64,000 nucleotides of DNA from Polynucleobacter sp. JS-JIR-II-50 (GTDB taxonomy: Bacteria > Pseudomonadota > Gammaproteobacteria > Burkholderiales > Burkholderiaceae), in the NCBI RefSeq assembly GCF_018687895.1, contig NZ_CP061307.1, positions 868,001 to 932,000 on the forward strand, read 5' to 3'. The position numbers and the translations under genes were made by a program. Positions 44,152-51,987 of the stretch are shown here, in pieces. The notes below the pieces were generated by a model that saw only the letters and a list, made by a program, of their open reading frames with translations, searched no databases and was not told the origin of the DNA. Numbering within the stretch: position 1 is the first letter of the stretch; the number at the start of each line of letters is the position of its first letter.

Positions 44152-44553
44152 ATGGGCCTTTTCATATTGATTGCAGCTGCCGCCGCGATACTTTATTTCT
44201 ACTTAAAAAATAGTGGCTCAGCAGCTTCTAGTCCTCCTGCTTACAGTAATGACAGAGTTAAACCACGAAAAAATTATGGGAAACCTTCGTCCACAAAAAA
44301 ATATGACACTTCGCTGGTGGAAAACAATAGGCTAGAGATTGAAAAGGCGATTAGAGACGGGAAGAAAATCTCTTTTAGGTATAAAGATAAGGAAGAGCGG
44401 ATTACTGAACGAACAGTTACACCGCAAAGAACCTTTTGGTATGAATTTGATGAGGGCGGAGGGCAGATGCTGTGTGTTGAGGCATTCTGTCATTTACGCA
44501 ACAGCAGCAGAACTTTTGCTTTATTTAGAATGAGTCAAGTTCGGCTTACCTGA
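44152..44553 (+). CDS. membrane-anchored orphan WYL-like domain protein, 133 residues
   Basis: Residues 2-19 form one membrane helix; 20-55 are a polar linker; 72-133 resemble the strands of a WYL domain: KISFRYKDKEERITERTV, TPQRTFWYEF, LCVEAFCHLRNSSRTFALFR, matching the SPQR-(L)IYYRENWYLDAYC and RSFAIDGI blocks of the regulator at 35214. There is no DNA-binding domain. It could be a ligand sensor or a decoy at the membrane. It stands behind dyad site E; TGAAGG lies before the ATG. Confidence 0.68.
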   Translation: MGLFILIAAAAAILYFYLKNSGSAASSPPAYSNDRVKPRKNYGKPSSTKKYDTSLVENNRLEIEKAIRDGKKISFRYKDKEERITERTVTPQRTFWYEFDEGGGQMLCVEAFCHLRNSSRTFALFRMSQVRLT

Positions 44554-44557
44554 TTTT

Positions 44558-45574
44558 TTAATAAAGGCGTCCCCCAGTATTAAGCCACCATTCATCTAGA
44601 GGGTTTGGCGATGTTGTTGAATTTTTAGGTAAGTTTAATGCGCCCTTTAAAACACCAGACATGTATTTTGAATAGCTACTAACAGTTAAGTTGGTTGATT
44701 CGTACCATTCTTTGAGTGCCTCATGACAGGAGGGGTTCGTAAAGGTCTCCTTAATTAAATGGCCCTTTTGGCCATGCCTCTCAATTTTTAGAAGAAATTT
44801 TTTTAGCTTAGTTTTAGATGATTCTGATGGACACATTGTTTTAAGAATTTTTTTACTTAACTCTCTCTCGGTCGGATTCTTGTGCCTAATAGCCCAAAAG
44901 GCTTTTTCTTGAAGTAGTTGCGATGGCGATATAAAAACTAAATTTGACATTGGCATGCAGATTGGCTCAATTCCTTTTACTTCGCCTGCCCAAAAATTTG
45001 GGCCTCTAGCTAGACAGCGATATCTTTCCCACTCAATATTGGTTAATCCGTTAAAACTTCTGTTGGCATCGGAAGCGTTACAAATTTCTTCATAAGACAT
45101 CGATCCCCTTGCTTCATTAGCCTTTTTGCTGATGATCGCCAAATTCCCCCAGGCATATCCTGCTTCGTTACAAAGGCGTTCTACCGACCAGTCTGAATCT
45201 GTTTGGAACGCATGGGTCAGATTAATTTCAGTTACCTGACAAAATGAAACATCAAGCGCTCTAATCAGTTCAGGTGTTACATCATCAGATACAGTCCGTT
45301 TTCGCAAATAAGCGTGATAACGGAGTTGAAGCCATTTTTTAGTAAATCGATCGACCTCGGATCTTCCCGAAGGGTGGGCGGTATTGCTTTCATGTCCTCT
45401 AAAGATCGCTGCATCTGCACCATCAGGCAAAGGTTGACGGTAATAGGCCCAATCGAGGCCAATTACATATCCTATCTTTTCCTTCTCCTCGTTTTGCATG
45501 ATTGCATCCCTAGGAAGCATATAAATATCTTCCTTAGGAATGCCATTCATTTCGAGGTGGAATAGTTCGCTCAT
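44558..45574 (-). CDS. hypothetical protein, 338 residues
   Basis: A large soluble protein I do not recognise. Notable parts are EKIGYVIGLDWAYYRQPLPD near the N-terminus and a long helical C-terminal part (ELSKKILKTMCPSESSKTKL, HEALKEWYESTNLTVSSYSK). It lies 42 bp behind the VIT/VWA gene on the same strand, probably the third gene of the MerR-VIT/VWA transcript, though a separate promoter cannot be ruled out. Confidence 0.6.
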   Translation of the reverse strand: MSELFHLEMNGIPKEDIYMLPRDAIMQNEEKEKIGYVIGLDWAYYRQPLPDGADAAIFRGHESNTAHPSGRSEVDRFTKKWLQLRYHAYLRKRTVSDDVTPELIRALDVSFCQVTEINLTHAFQTDSDWSVERLCNEAGYAWGNLAIISKKANEARGSMSYEEICNASDANRSFNGLTNIEWERYRCLARGPNFWAGEVKGIEPICMPMSNLVFISPSQLLQEKAFWAIRHKNPTERELSKKILKTMCPSESSKTKLKKFLLKIERHGQKGHLIKETFTNPSCHEALKEWYESTNLTVSSYSKYMSGVLKGALNLPKNSTTSPNPLDEWWLNTGGRLY

Positions 45575-45616
45575 ATTTCTTCTTAATTGCCCAATACGAC
45601 ATAAGCAATATTTATA

Positions 45617-47971
45617 TCATCCCCAGAATTTAGGCTTAAGTAAATCAAATACTCGGTTAACTACATCTAAGCCGGTATTAAATAGCTTTGGATCCAATTC
45701 ATTCACCAATAACTCAATGGTCTCTTTTGTTTTTTCATTCCAAGTAATGGCATCAGATAATTTAAATAAGATCCAAGACATTACGATGGTCCAAGCTTGC
45801 TCGCTACTCATAGACTCCTGAAGCTTATCGAGGGCATATTTAAGCTCGTCGCTTAATAGGTGGCCCTCTACCGACTTCACAAATGAAGAGATTTGATTCC
45901 TATTTTGCAGATCATGATTTGCAATAGATGCAATATCCTGTGGCAATAGAGAAACTACCTTAGCTGGAGCAGCCTGTTCATTTTCGGCCCGACTTCTTAA
46001 GAACGCAGGTATTTCGTAATAATCATCGCCTCTATCAAGCTTAGTCTTAGAGTCATACGAGGAGCCAAGAGTGGGGGCTGGAGTGCTTTCTCGGCTTGAT
46101 CTAAATACTCTCGGTAAATCATATTGGGTGTAATCAACATCGCTAGAAGAGCTGCTACAAGCGCTAACCGAGGACATGGAATACTGGATACTATCTTGCA
46201 TAGGGGCCATGCAGTGCAGCACTGTTTCATGAACTGTACCTGCGCCTCCCCAACCAGCAGCTTGCATCTGCGCAATCTTTTGAAGCTCGGGCATATCACT
46301 GGCTTTTTCCTCGGTACTTCTTACATGCACCAAAATACAATTGGTTTGCTCAGTTATAAGTTGATATTCTAGGGCTAAAGAAAGTTGTTTTTCTTCGGTT
46401 AGTGCGCCTAATCTTTGTGATGCACCTAAGCGAGCAAGATTCCCGTCATTAGCTTGCGTAATTGAGTTTGCACCAACACCAATTCGTTCTGAGCCAGCCC
46501 CAAGTTGATAACTTAAGTGTGCAGGCTTATTTGGAATGCTTTTGAATCCCGCAAATACGTGATGAGTATTTCCGCTGAAAATAGCAGTGTTAGTTCCCAC
46601 AGACCATTCTGGGGTCTCATTTGTTCCCCAATTGATCTCAATCTCTTTGGCCCTTGGTAGATGGATGCGATTAAACATCCGCACAATAGCTTTTTCAATA
46701 TCTTCCTTAGGGGAGACCAGTTCACAGGCACCCCCAGTCATCTCGGCTAATTCCCGTAGTAATGTTTCAGCAGGAGAGGTACCCACCCCAACGGCAAATA
46801 TGCGATGACCTGAATTCTTAGCTGCAGCAATGATGTTTGAGGTATCCCAAACTTCACCATCGGTAATGAGTAAGACGTCTGCCTTTTTCTCAGTACCTTT
46901 TAATTTGAAGGTAGATAGTAGGGCGTCTTCAATTTCTGTGCCGCCCATATTTGCTTCAGTATTGCTTACCAATAATGAGGCGGTGCCAATATTGAATTGA
47001 TTGACTGGCTTAAGGCTAGAGAATTCATGTTTGACCTTGCTACCAAATAGGGAGTAGCTAAAACGGTCATCCTCTCGTAGGTTACTTAAAACATGATGTA
47101 AAGCTCTTTTAGCTGATTCAATGCTATCTCCTGCCATAGAGCCTGAACAATCAACCAAAATCTTAATATCAGCACTAAGCTCTTTTTGATTGGCTAGTGC
47201 GGGAGGGCAAAAGCTAGCTAATACTGTGCAGCCTTCAGGACCCATTTGCTTATCGGGAGTCACAATAAAGAAAGACTCATTTTCGAGTTTGCTTAGATTA
47301 AGAATGAAATCACGATCCAAGAAACCAAAACGCGCCAAACCTACCTCGAGACCCTTTTCACTCGTTGTCACTTGAACTTGATGGGAAGGGCACTCAACAG
47401 TCGCCTTTTCCATGCCGCCACTTAGGAGCAGGGAGAGTGAGAATGGATATTCAACTAAGAAATCTGTCTCAACACCATGATGCTTTTTAATGCCACCTTG
47501 GCTACTATCGCCATAACGTGGAGCAATAGTAGTCGGAAGTGTAAGCCTTACATGACCTTCTTCAAATCTCAGTAATTGAGAATAGGTATATTCAATAACA
47601 GCTTCTTCTTTAGGCTTGAGGCTGCCTAAGTTGACGGTATAAAGTCCATCAGAATTTTTCTCGAGCATGATTGGCGCATCGCCTTTGCTGATAGCCTTTT
47701 CATACTGCTCTTCAGCATCTTTCTTCTCAGTTACGACGCCGTTTAAGCGCTTACCACCCATCTCAACACTTAAATCCATGAAGGTAGCACCCCAACCCAT
47801 AGGGAAGGTATAAACAGTCTCCAAGGTTTTCTTGGTGGTGTTTTTATATTGCTGACGAATAGTCATCTCTAATAGGAGACCTTGTACCTTGCCCTTTGCG
47901 CTAACGGATTGCAATGCCATTTGCTCGCCATCATCAGTATTTAAACCAACCACTTCATCCAATTCAATCAT
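45617..47971 (-). CDS. VIT and von Willebrand factor A domain protein
   Basis: A 784-residue protein with the inter-alpha-trypsin-inhibitor layout: VIT domain about 1-135 (QYKNTTKKTLETVYTFPM, YTVNLGSLKPKEEAVIEYTY) and VWA domain about 265-440 with a complete metal site (DCSGSMAGDS, a threonine in GGTEIEDA, and TDGEVWD). A long C-terminal part follows with a Ser-rich stretch (SSVSACSSSSSDVDY). There is no signal peptide, so it is cytoplasmic, unlike the animal relatives. Bacterial relatives are mostly uncharacterised; metal-dependent protein binding is expected. The start overlaps the MerR gene stop (ATGA). Confidence 0.88.
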   Translation of the reverse strand: MIELDEVVGLNTDDGEQMALQSVSAKGKVQGLLLEMTIRQQYKNTTKKTLETVYTFPMGWGATFMDLSVEMGGKRLNGVVTEKKDAEEQYEKAISKGDAPIMLEKNSDGLYTVNLGSLKPKEEAVIEYTYSQLLRFEEGHVRLTLPTTIAPRYGDSSQGGIKKHHGVETDFLVEYPFSLSLLLSGGMEKATVECPSHQVQVTTSEKGLEVGLARFGFLDRDFILNLSKLENESFFIVTPDKQMGPEGCTVLASFCPPALANQKELSADIKILVDCSGSMAGDSIESAKRALHHVLSNLREDDRFSYSLFGSKVKHEFSSLKPVNQFNIGTASLLVSNTEANMGGTEIEDALLSTFKLKGTEKKADVLLITDGEVWDTSNIIAAAKNSGHRIFAVGVGTSPAETLLRELAEMTGGACELVSPKEDIEKAIVRMFNRIHLPRAKEIEINWGTNETPEWSVGTNTAIFSGNTHHVFAGFKSIPNKPAHLSYQLGAGSERIGVGANSITQANDGNLARLGASQRLGALTEEKQLSLALEYQLITEQTNCILVHVRSTEEKASDMPELQKIAQMQAAGWGGAGTVHETVLHCMAPMQDSIQYSMSSVSACSSSSSDVDYTQYDLPRVFRSSRESTPAPTLGSSYDSKTKLDRGDDYYEIPAFLRSRAENEQAAPAKVVSLLPQDIASIANHDLQNRNQISSFVKSVEGHLLSDELKYALDKLQESMSSEQAWTIVMSWILFKLSDAITWNEKTKETIELLVNELDPKLFNTGLDVVNRVFDLLKPKFWG

Positions 47972-48375
47972 TGCGAATCCTTTTTCACTTGTTCATATGC
48001 CTGCAGTACGCCTTTTAAAAATTGGCGTAATTGCTCAGGGCTAAGTTCAGCTGTTTCTGGTGATACCTGCAGCTCAATGCCATCCGCTACCCAAAGGTGG
48101 CTTCGCACTTCCACATGGCCTGGTCTCTTAGACCTTTCAGGCAGGGCAAGGGGTTCACCGGATAGCACTTCACGAATTCGTTCAAGCGATATCCCAGATT
48201 CAGACAGTTGCTTGATACGAAGGATCTTCTCAAGGTGTGAGCTCACATAATGAGCTGCCCGAGTTTGTCCTATTGGCTTATCTAGTAGGCCTATTTGGAT
48301 GTAATACCGTAAAGTCCTGGAACTCAGGCCAGATAGGGCACATAGCTCTTCAAAGGTGTATTTTTTGTCGTCCAT
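47968..48375 (-). CDS. MerR-family regulator of the VIT/VWA operon
   Basis: Of 135 residues, the winged helix is at 5-72 (YTFEELCALSGLSSRTLRYY, then AAHYVSSHLEKILRIKQL). The second half is a short dimerisation helix and a C-terminal stretch without cysteine sensors. It is coupled to the VIT/VWA gene (4-bp overlap) and so probably controls it. A direct repeat at 48395 in front of its start is the likely operator. Confidence 0.85.
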   Translation of the reverse strand: MDDKKYTFEELCALSGLSSRTLRYYIQIGLLDKPIGQTRAAHYVSSHLEKILRIKQLSESGISLERIREVLSGEPLALPERSKRPGHVEVRSHLWVADGIELQVSPETAELSPEQLRQFLKGVLQAYEQVKKDSQ

Positions 48376-48394
48376 GAATATATATTAACACTAT

Positions 48395-48419
48395 TACTGT
48401 AAATATCTACTGTAAATAT
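48395..48419 (-). promoter_or_regulatory. direct repeat TACTGTAAATAT upstream of the MerR gene
   Basis: Two identical 12-bp copies, 48395-48406 and 48408-48419, one base apart, 20 bp from the MerR start codon. The surrounding DNA is A+T-rich and holds the promoter. A role as the MerR operator is inferred; MerR operators are usually inverted repeats, so this is unusual. Confidence 0.5.
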
Positions 48420-48454
48420 AAAATATTTTTACATGGGAGGAAATAAACCCCTAT

Positions 48455-48487
48455 AGCTCGATTTTTGAGCTTTTAACTCTCTACTCT
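48455..48487 (+). promoter_or_regulatory. dyad site F (AGCTCG-N5-TGAGCT) with -10-like hexamer
   Basis: AGCTCG 48455-48460 (one mismatch), ATTTT, TGAGCT 48466-48471; after 10 nt comes TACTCT (48482-48487). Before the operon 48520-49649. Confidence 0.65.
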
Positions 48488-48519
48488 CAACCCCTTAGTC
48501 CAAATCTTGGGGGGGGGAT

Positions 48520-49071
48520 ATGCCGGTATTAATAGAGGGAGTCTGCGTTTTATTGAAAAAGGGATCTGTTTTAGAGCGCTATCAGGGCGGCTATGGCCAA
48601 TTCTTATTTGACCTGCATGATCAAAGCAAGCTTATTGAAAGCAATGAGTTGCTCAGTATTAGCTTTAATAGTCATGAAGAGGCCAGAAACTATCTTCAGT
48701 TCATCGCCCAAAAAGGGCTCAAGATCATGATGATCAATGAAGACAATCCCCACAACGCAGATGCTTTACTTGTAGATCAAGTCTTTGGTCCAAGCTTTAG
48801 GGTCTATTGGTTAGATTTCATTCATCTAAGCCCGAATCCTCATAGCAAGGCGAGAAAAAGAAACAATGCGTCCAAGAGCAAAGTAGGCGATAGAGAAAAC
48901 ATTGTTATCGCAGCTACAGATAGAGAGGTAGATGAGAAGGAGGAAGTTAGGCTACAAGGCTGGGGCCGAGATGAGATCGCGTTCCCCAAAGACTGGGACT
49001 TTAAATCTTCCAAATCCATGGACCTCGAATTCATGAGAATGGCCGAAAACCGCAGCAAGCTTACTCACTAG
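48520..49071 (+). CDS. hypothetical protein, 183 residues (distant relative of 40287)
   Basis: The N-terminal 110 residues (VLLKKGSVLERYQGGYGQFL, EEARNYLQFIAQKGLKIMMI, FRVYWLDFIHLS) share the order of motifs with the protein at 40287. The C-terminal 70 residues are highly charged and probably disordered (KARKRNNASKSKVGDRE, DREVDEKEEVRLQG). A run of nine G residues followed by ATA precedes the ATG as ribosome site, unusual in form. It lies 8 bp before the SprT-like gene under dyad site F. Confidence 0.6.
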   Translation: MPVLIEGVCVLLKKGSVLERYQGGYGQFLFDLHDQSKLIESNELLSISFNSHEEARNYLQFIAQKGLKIMMINEDNPHNADALLVDQVFGPSFRVYWLDFIHLSPNPHSKARKRNNASKSKVGDRENIVIAATDREVDEKEEVRLQGWGRDEIAFPKDWDFKSSKSMDLEFMRMAENRSKLTH

Positions 49072-49079
49072 GAGTGAAT

Positions 49080-49649
49080 ATGAATAGAGAGCAATGGCTA
49101 ATGGCTGCAGTGGATCATCTCGTCCCCATCTTTGAGGCAAGGGGATACTCGGTGCCGCCGGTGAAGGTGTCGGTAGGGTTCCCAAGTACTGGAGGAAAAG
49201 GGCGTCACCTAGGGCAATGCTGGTCAAGTAAGTCAGCAGTAGACGGTATTAACCAGATCTTCATAGCACCGCACCTCCAGACCCCCTTTGATTTTCTAGA
49301 TACCCTTGTTCATGAGCTAGTCCATGCGGTAGATGACTGTGTAAGTGGGCATGGAGAAAACTTTAAAAAGATAGCAATAGATGTAGGGCTTAAGGGGCCT
49401 ATGCGCAGTGCTGGAGCTGGAGACTGGCTAAAGCGAGATTTAATCCGAATAGTTGATAAATTAGGCGCCTTTCCTCATGGACGCTTAAGTCTTCCTGTAA
49501 GAACCATGCAAAAAGCCCCAAAGAGACCAGGGGCGAAGTGTTCCAAATGTGGCTATGAAGTAGTCATGCTCAAAAAGCACCTTGTTCTAGGCCCGCCGAT
49601 CTGCCCTAAAGATATGGAGGGGATGGAGGAGACCGGGGAATGGGTCTAA
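49080..49649 (+). CDS. SprT-like zinc metalloprotease-fold protein
   Basis: Start at ATG 49080, with GGAG 5 bp upstream; the GTG at 49074 lies in that ribosome site. Of 189 residues, the zinc-protease motif HELVH is at 78-82, with a further histidine at 91 (SGHGENF), and a zinc ribbon is at the C-terminus (C154, C157, C175). This is the SprT/Spartan layout; eukaryotic Spartan degrades proteins cross-linked to DNA. The conserved catalytic glutamate E79 is present. A role in damage repair or in unloading DNA during phage infection is inferred from the family and the dyad promoter. Confidence 0.8.
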   Translation: MNREQWLMAAVDHLVPIFEARGYSVPPVKVSVGFPSTGGKGRHLGQCWSSKSAVDGINQIFIAPHLQTPFDFLDTLVHELVHAVDDCVSGHGENFKKIAIDVGLKGPMRSAGAGDWLKRDLIRIVDKLGAFPHGRLSLPVRTMQKAPKRPGAKCSKCGYEVVMLKKHLVLGPPICPKDMEGMEETGEWV

Positions 49650-49765
49650 TTGGACAGAATAATTAATGCCAAATGACATATTTATGGGTTGAAATGCAGG
49701 TTTCTTGGTTATAAGTTCGTAAATAGGCTAAATTTAACAATTAATAGAATTATTAGAAAAAGCAT

Positions 49766-50866
49766 ATGGGGTTTTGGCATACCGGTTATGAAGAGCATCA
49801 TCAAGTCTCTAGCTTCTGGAATCCAGACGAGACTGTAGATCTTCTCGTCGAACATAAATGTGAGCAGTGCGGTAAATCTTTTCAGACTATTGATTTACTA
49901 ATAGAGCATAGATTTGGATCTCATCCATATGAAAGTCCTGCCTTACTTATTAGGGGGAGGGAGATAGGGGCTCTGCCTATAAATATAAATACTCCTTTAG
50001 AGCCAAATGATATAAGTGTTGGAAATGTAGTTTCGGCCAAATTAAATGGAAAGCAAATTGACCTATCGATATTACGCAGTAAGTTATCTAATGTTCGCCA
50101 GGAAAATATCGATTTAATTTTATCTAATGATGGGCTCAGTTCTCGCTATCGAATAAATTTCAATATATCTTCAGAGGAGGATTTAGCTGGGGTGGAAAAA
50201 GAATTTTTATCACTGGTGGAAGGTAAAGAGTTAAGCAGATCTTCAATTGATAAATTTATTGCAAACACGACCATTTATAAAAGTGCAGCAAACTATATGG
50301 ATGGTTTATGTGAATATTTCTACGGAGTATTAGCTAAAGAGGGCTCAGAAAGTAGTTCGTTATCCCCAGGTAAATATAGAGAGAAATTTAATCGATCTGC
50401 TGAACAATTATTGGATTACTCAAGAACCCTTGCAAATTACATAAAAGGATTGATTGCTTTTCACTTCAACCACTTTCCAGAGGCTAAAAAATTCCTAAAT
50501 GAAGGAAATTTATTTGTAGTGTCTAGCTTTTATGAGGAAATATTTTCAGGTAATGATGTTGATATTGGGGACTATGTAACTACAGAGGGAAAACTACTAG
50601 AAAATATTCTAGTAGATGAGGAAACTAATTTAATACTTCAGGCTTTCAGAGGCGCTAATCCCAGTAGGGCAGATTTGAACAGGCTAGATCAGGAAATCTA
50701 CTCAGACAAAATAAGTGAGTTTGGTAAGGTAAAAATTAAGATTGTGATGATTAAACTATTGCTTAAATGTGAAATTAAAAAACAAGCTATTCCAATCTTG
50801 AGGGAGCTAAAGGGATTATCAAATTTAGAGCCCTGGGTTAATGAAGTATTTAGAAAAATCGAGTGA
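49766..50866 (+). CDS. C2H2 zinc-finger protein, first gene of the Hsp70 operon
   Basis: A 366-residue protein with a eukaryote-like C2H2 finger near the N-terminus: C32-x2-C35-x12-H48-x4-H53 in HKCEQCGKSFQTIDLLIEH. Residues 60-150 are strand-rich (ALLIRGREIGALPININTPL, SSRYRINFNISSEED); from about 175 to the end it is helical (SAANYMDGLCEYFYGVLAKE, LANYIKGLIAFHFNHFPEAK). No catalytic motif. The stop overlaps the next start (GTGA). The base composition is clearly A+T-richer than in the core genes, which suggests transfer. A target-recognition role is a guess from the finger and gene order. Confidence 0.72.
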   Translation: MGFWHTGYEEHHQVSSFWNPDETVDLLVEHKCEQCGKSFQTIDLLIEHRFGSHPYESPALLIRGREIGALPININTPLEPNDISVGNVVSAKLNGKQIDLSILRSKLSNVRQENIDLILSNDGLSSRYRINFNISSEEDLAGVEKEFLSLVEGKELSRSSIDKFIANTTIYKSAANYMDGLCEYFYGVLAKEGSESSSLSPGKYREKFNRSAEQLLDYSRTLANYIKGLIAFHFNHFPEAKKFLNEGNLFVVSSFYEEIFSGNDVDIGDYVTTEGKLLENILVDEETNLILQAFRGANPSRADLNRLDQEIYSDKISEFGKVKIKIVMIKLLLKCEIKKQAIPILRELKGLSNLEPWVNEVFRKIE

Positions 50867-51987
50867 ATGAGATGAGTAATACAAGTTCTATAGACTCCGA
50901 AAAAAGTAAGATTCCATCAAAAGATGCTATGCATTCTGATGGTGTAGGAGCTGCCATAAAAAAATTGAAACCTTCTATTGACAGTTTAGAAGCATATTTG
51001 ATTAATGCCTTAAAAAATCCAACAAAAAAATTGGACACTAAAGATTCATTAATAAGCAAACTTGCGAAGAGTCCTAAGTTATCTGAAGAGGCGATTAAAG
51101 AACTAGTTGCATTGGAAAAAAATAAACTCTTCTTCACATCGTTTAAAAATCTTCTGCGATTTTCAGAATCAATTGTTGGCTTCCCTTTTCTTAAAGATTC
51201 TCTCAGGGGGTATCTCAAGGATTCACTTTGTAGAAACGAAATAGTTATTAAGTTGGGTCTTGAGGGATCAATACTAAATATCGAAAATTCATTGCCTCTT
51301 GACTTATGCTTTAGAAAAATTCAATCGTTGTCTTATGCAGATTTATCTGAGGAGTATGTTAAGAAGATTAAGCCGAAAGAGTGGCAGAATTATGTTGCAA
51401 CAATAGCTCTCGCATTAGCTGAATGGTATGCCAAAACTAGGGGAATGACGCCCTTACAACTAGTAGATTTATTAAATAATTCACTCTGGTTAAACGCCTT
51501 AAAAAAGAAGAGCCCAGATATCCTTGTTAATAATCTTCTTGCGTCTACGAATTTTGAACTCATAGCCTCTGCAACTGCTTTTTATCAAGAAAAATCATTG
51601 GATGCTACAAACAGATTGCTTAAGTCTGAAAATCAATTGATGGTGGCGACTGCTTATAAGCAAGAGTTAGAAGTCAATCTGAAAGATAAAGAATTGCTAA
51701 TTGCAAAGTTAAAGTCTGATTTAGCCGAACTAAATGCAAGTCATATTGATGCTCTGACGACAAGTGAGGTTGAAAACCAGACCCTCTCAATCACTTTAAA
51801 AAATCAATTAGAGGACTTAAGAGTCAGAAATCTACGATTGATTCAGTCAAGTGTTGAGTTATTGACTGATGGACTGACTGCCATTGGAAGGCCGGAGCCA
51901 AAAGTAAATGTAATGAAGGATCATGCACAACGTGTATTGGAAGCTCTTAATCTTGAGCTAGAGCGCTTAAAGGACTTAAGTAAATGA
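50863..51987 (+). CDS. coiled-coil protein, second gene of the Hsp70 operon
   Basis: A 374-residue, mostly helical protein. Residues 1-60 are Ser/Lys-rich; 60-250 form a helical domain (NYVATIALALAEWYAKTRG); about 255-345 is a long coiled coil (YKQELEVNLKDKELLIAKLK, NQLEDLRVRNLRLIQSSVEL); the last 30 residues are a charged helix (VMKDHAQRVLEALNLELERL). A long coiled coil next to an Hsp70 recalls the nucleotide exchange factor GrpE, but no GrpE beta domain is visible. GTG 50863 overlaps the preceding stop; ATG 50872 is an alternative start. It overlaps the Hsp70 gene by ATGA. Confidence 0.68.
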   Translation: MNEMSNTSSIDSEKSKIPSKDAMHSDGVGAAIKKLKPSIDSLEAYLINALKNPTKKLDTKDSLISKLAKSPKLSEEAIKELVALEKNKLFFTSFKNLLRFSESIVGFPFLKDSLRGYLKDSLCRNEIVIKLGLEGSILNIENSLPLDLCFRKIQSLSYADLSEEYVKKIKPKEWQNYVATIALALAEWYAKTRGMTPLQLVDLLNNSLWLNALKKKSPDILVNNLLASTNFELIASATAFYQEKSLDATNRLLKSENQLMVATAYKQELEVNLKDKELLIAKLKSDLAELNASHIDALTTSEVENQTLSITLKNQLEDLRVRNLRLIQSSVELLTDGLTAIGRPEPKVNVMKDHAQRVLEALNLELERLKDLSK

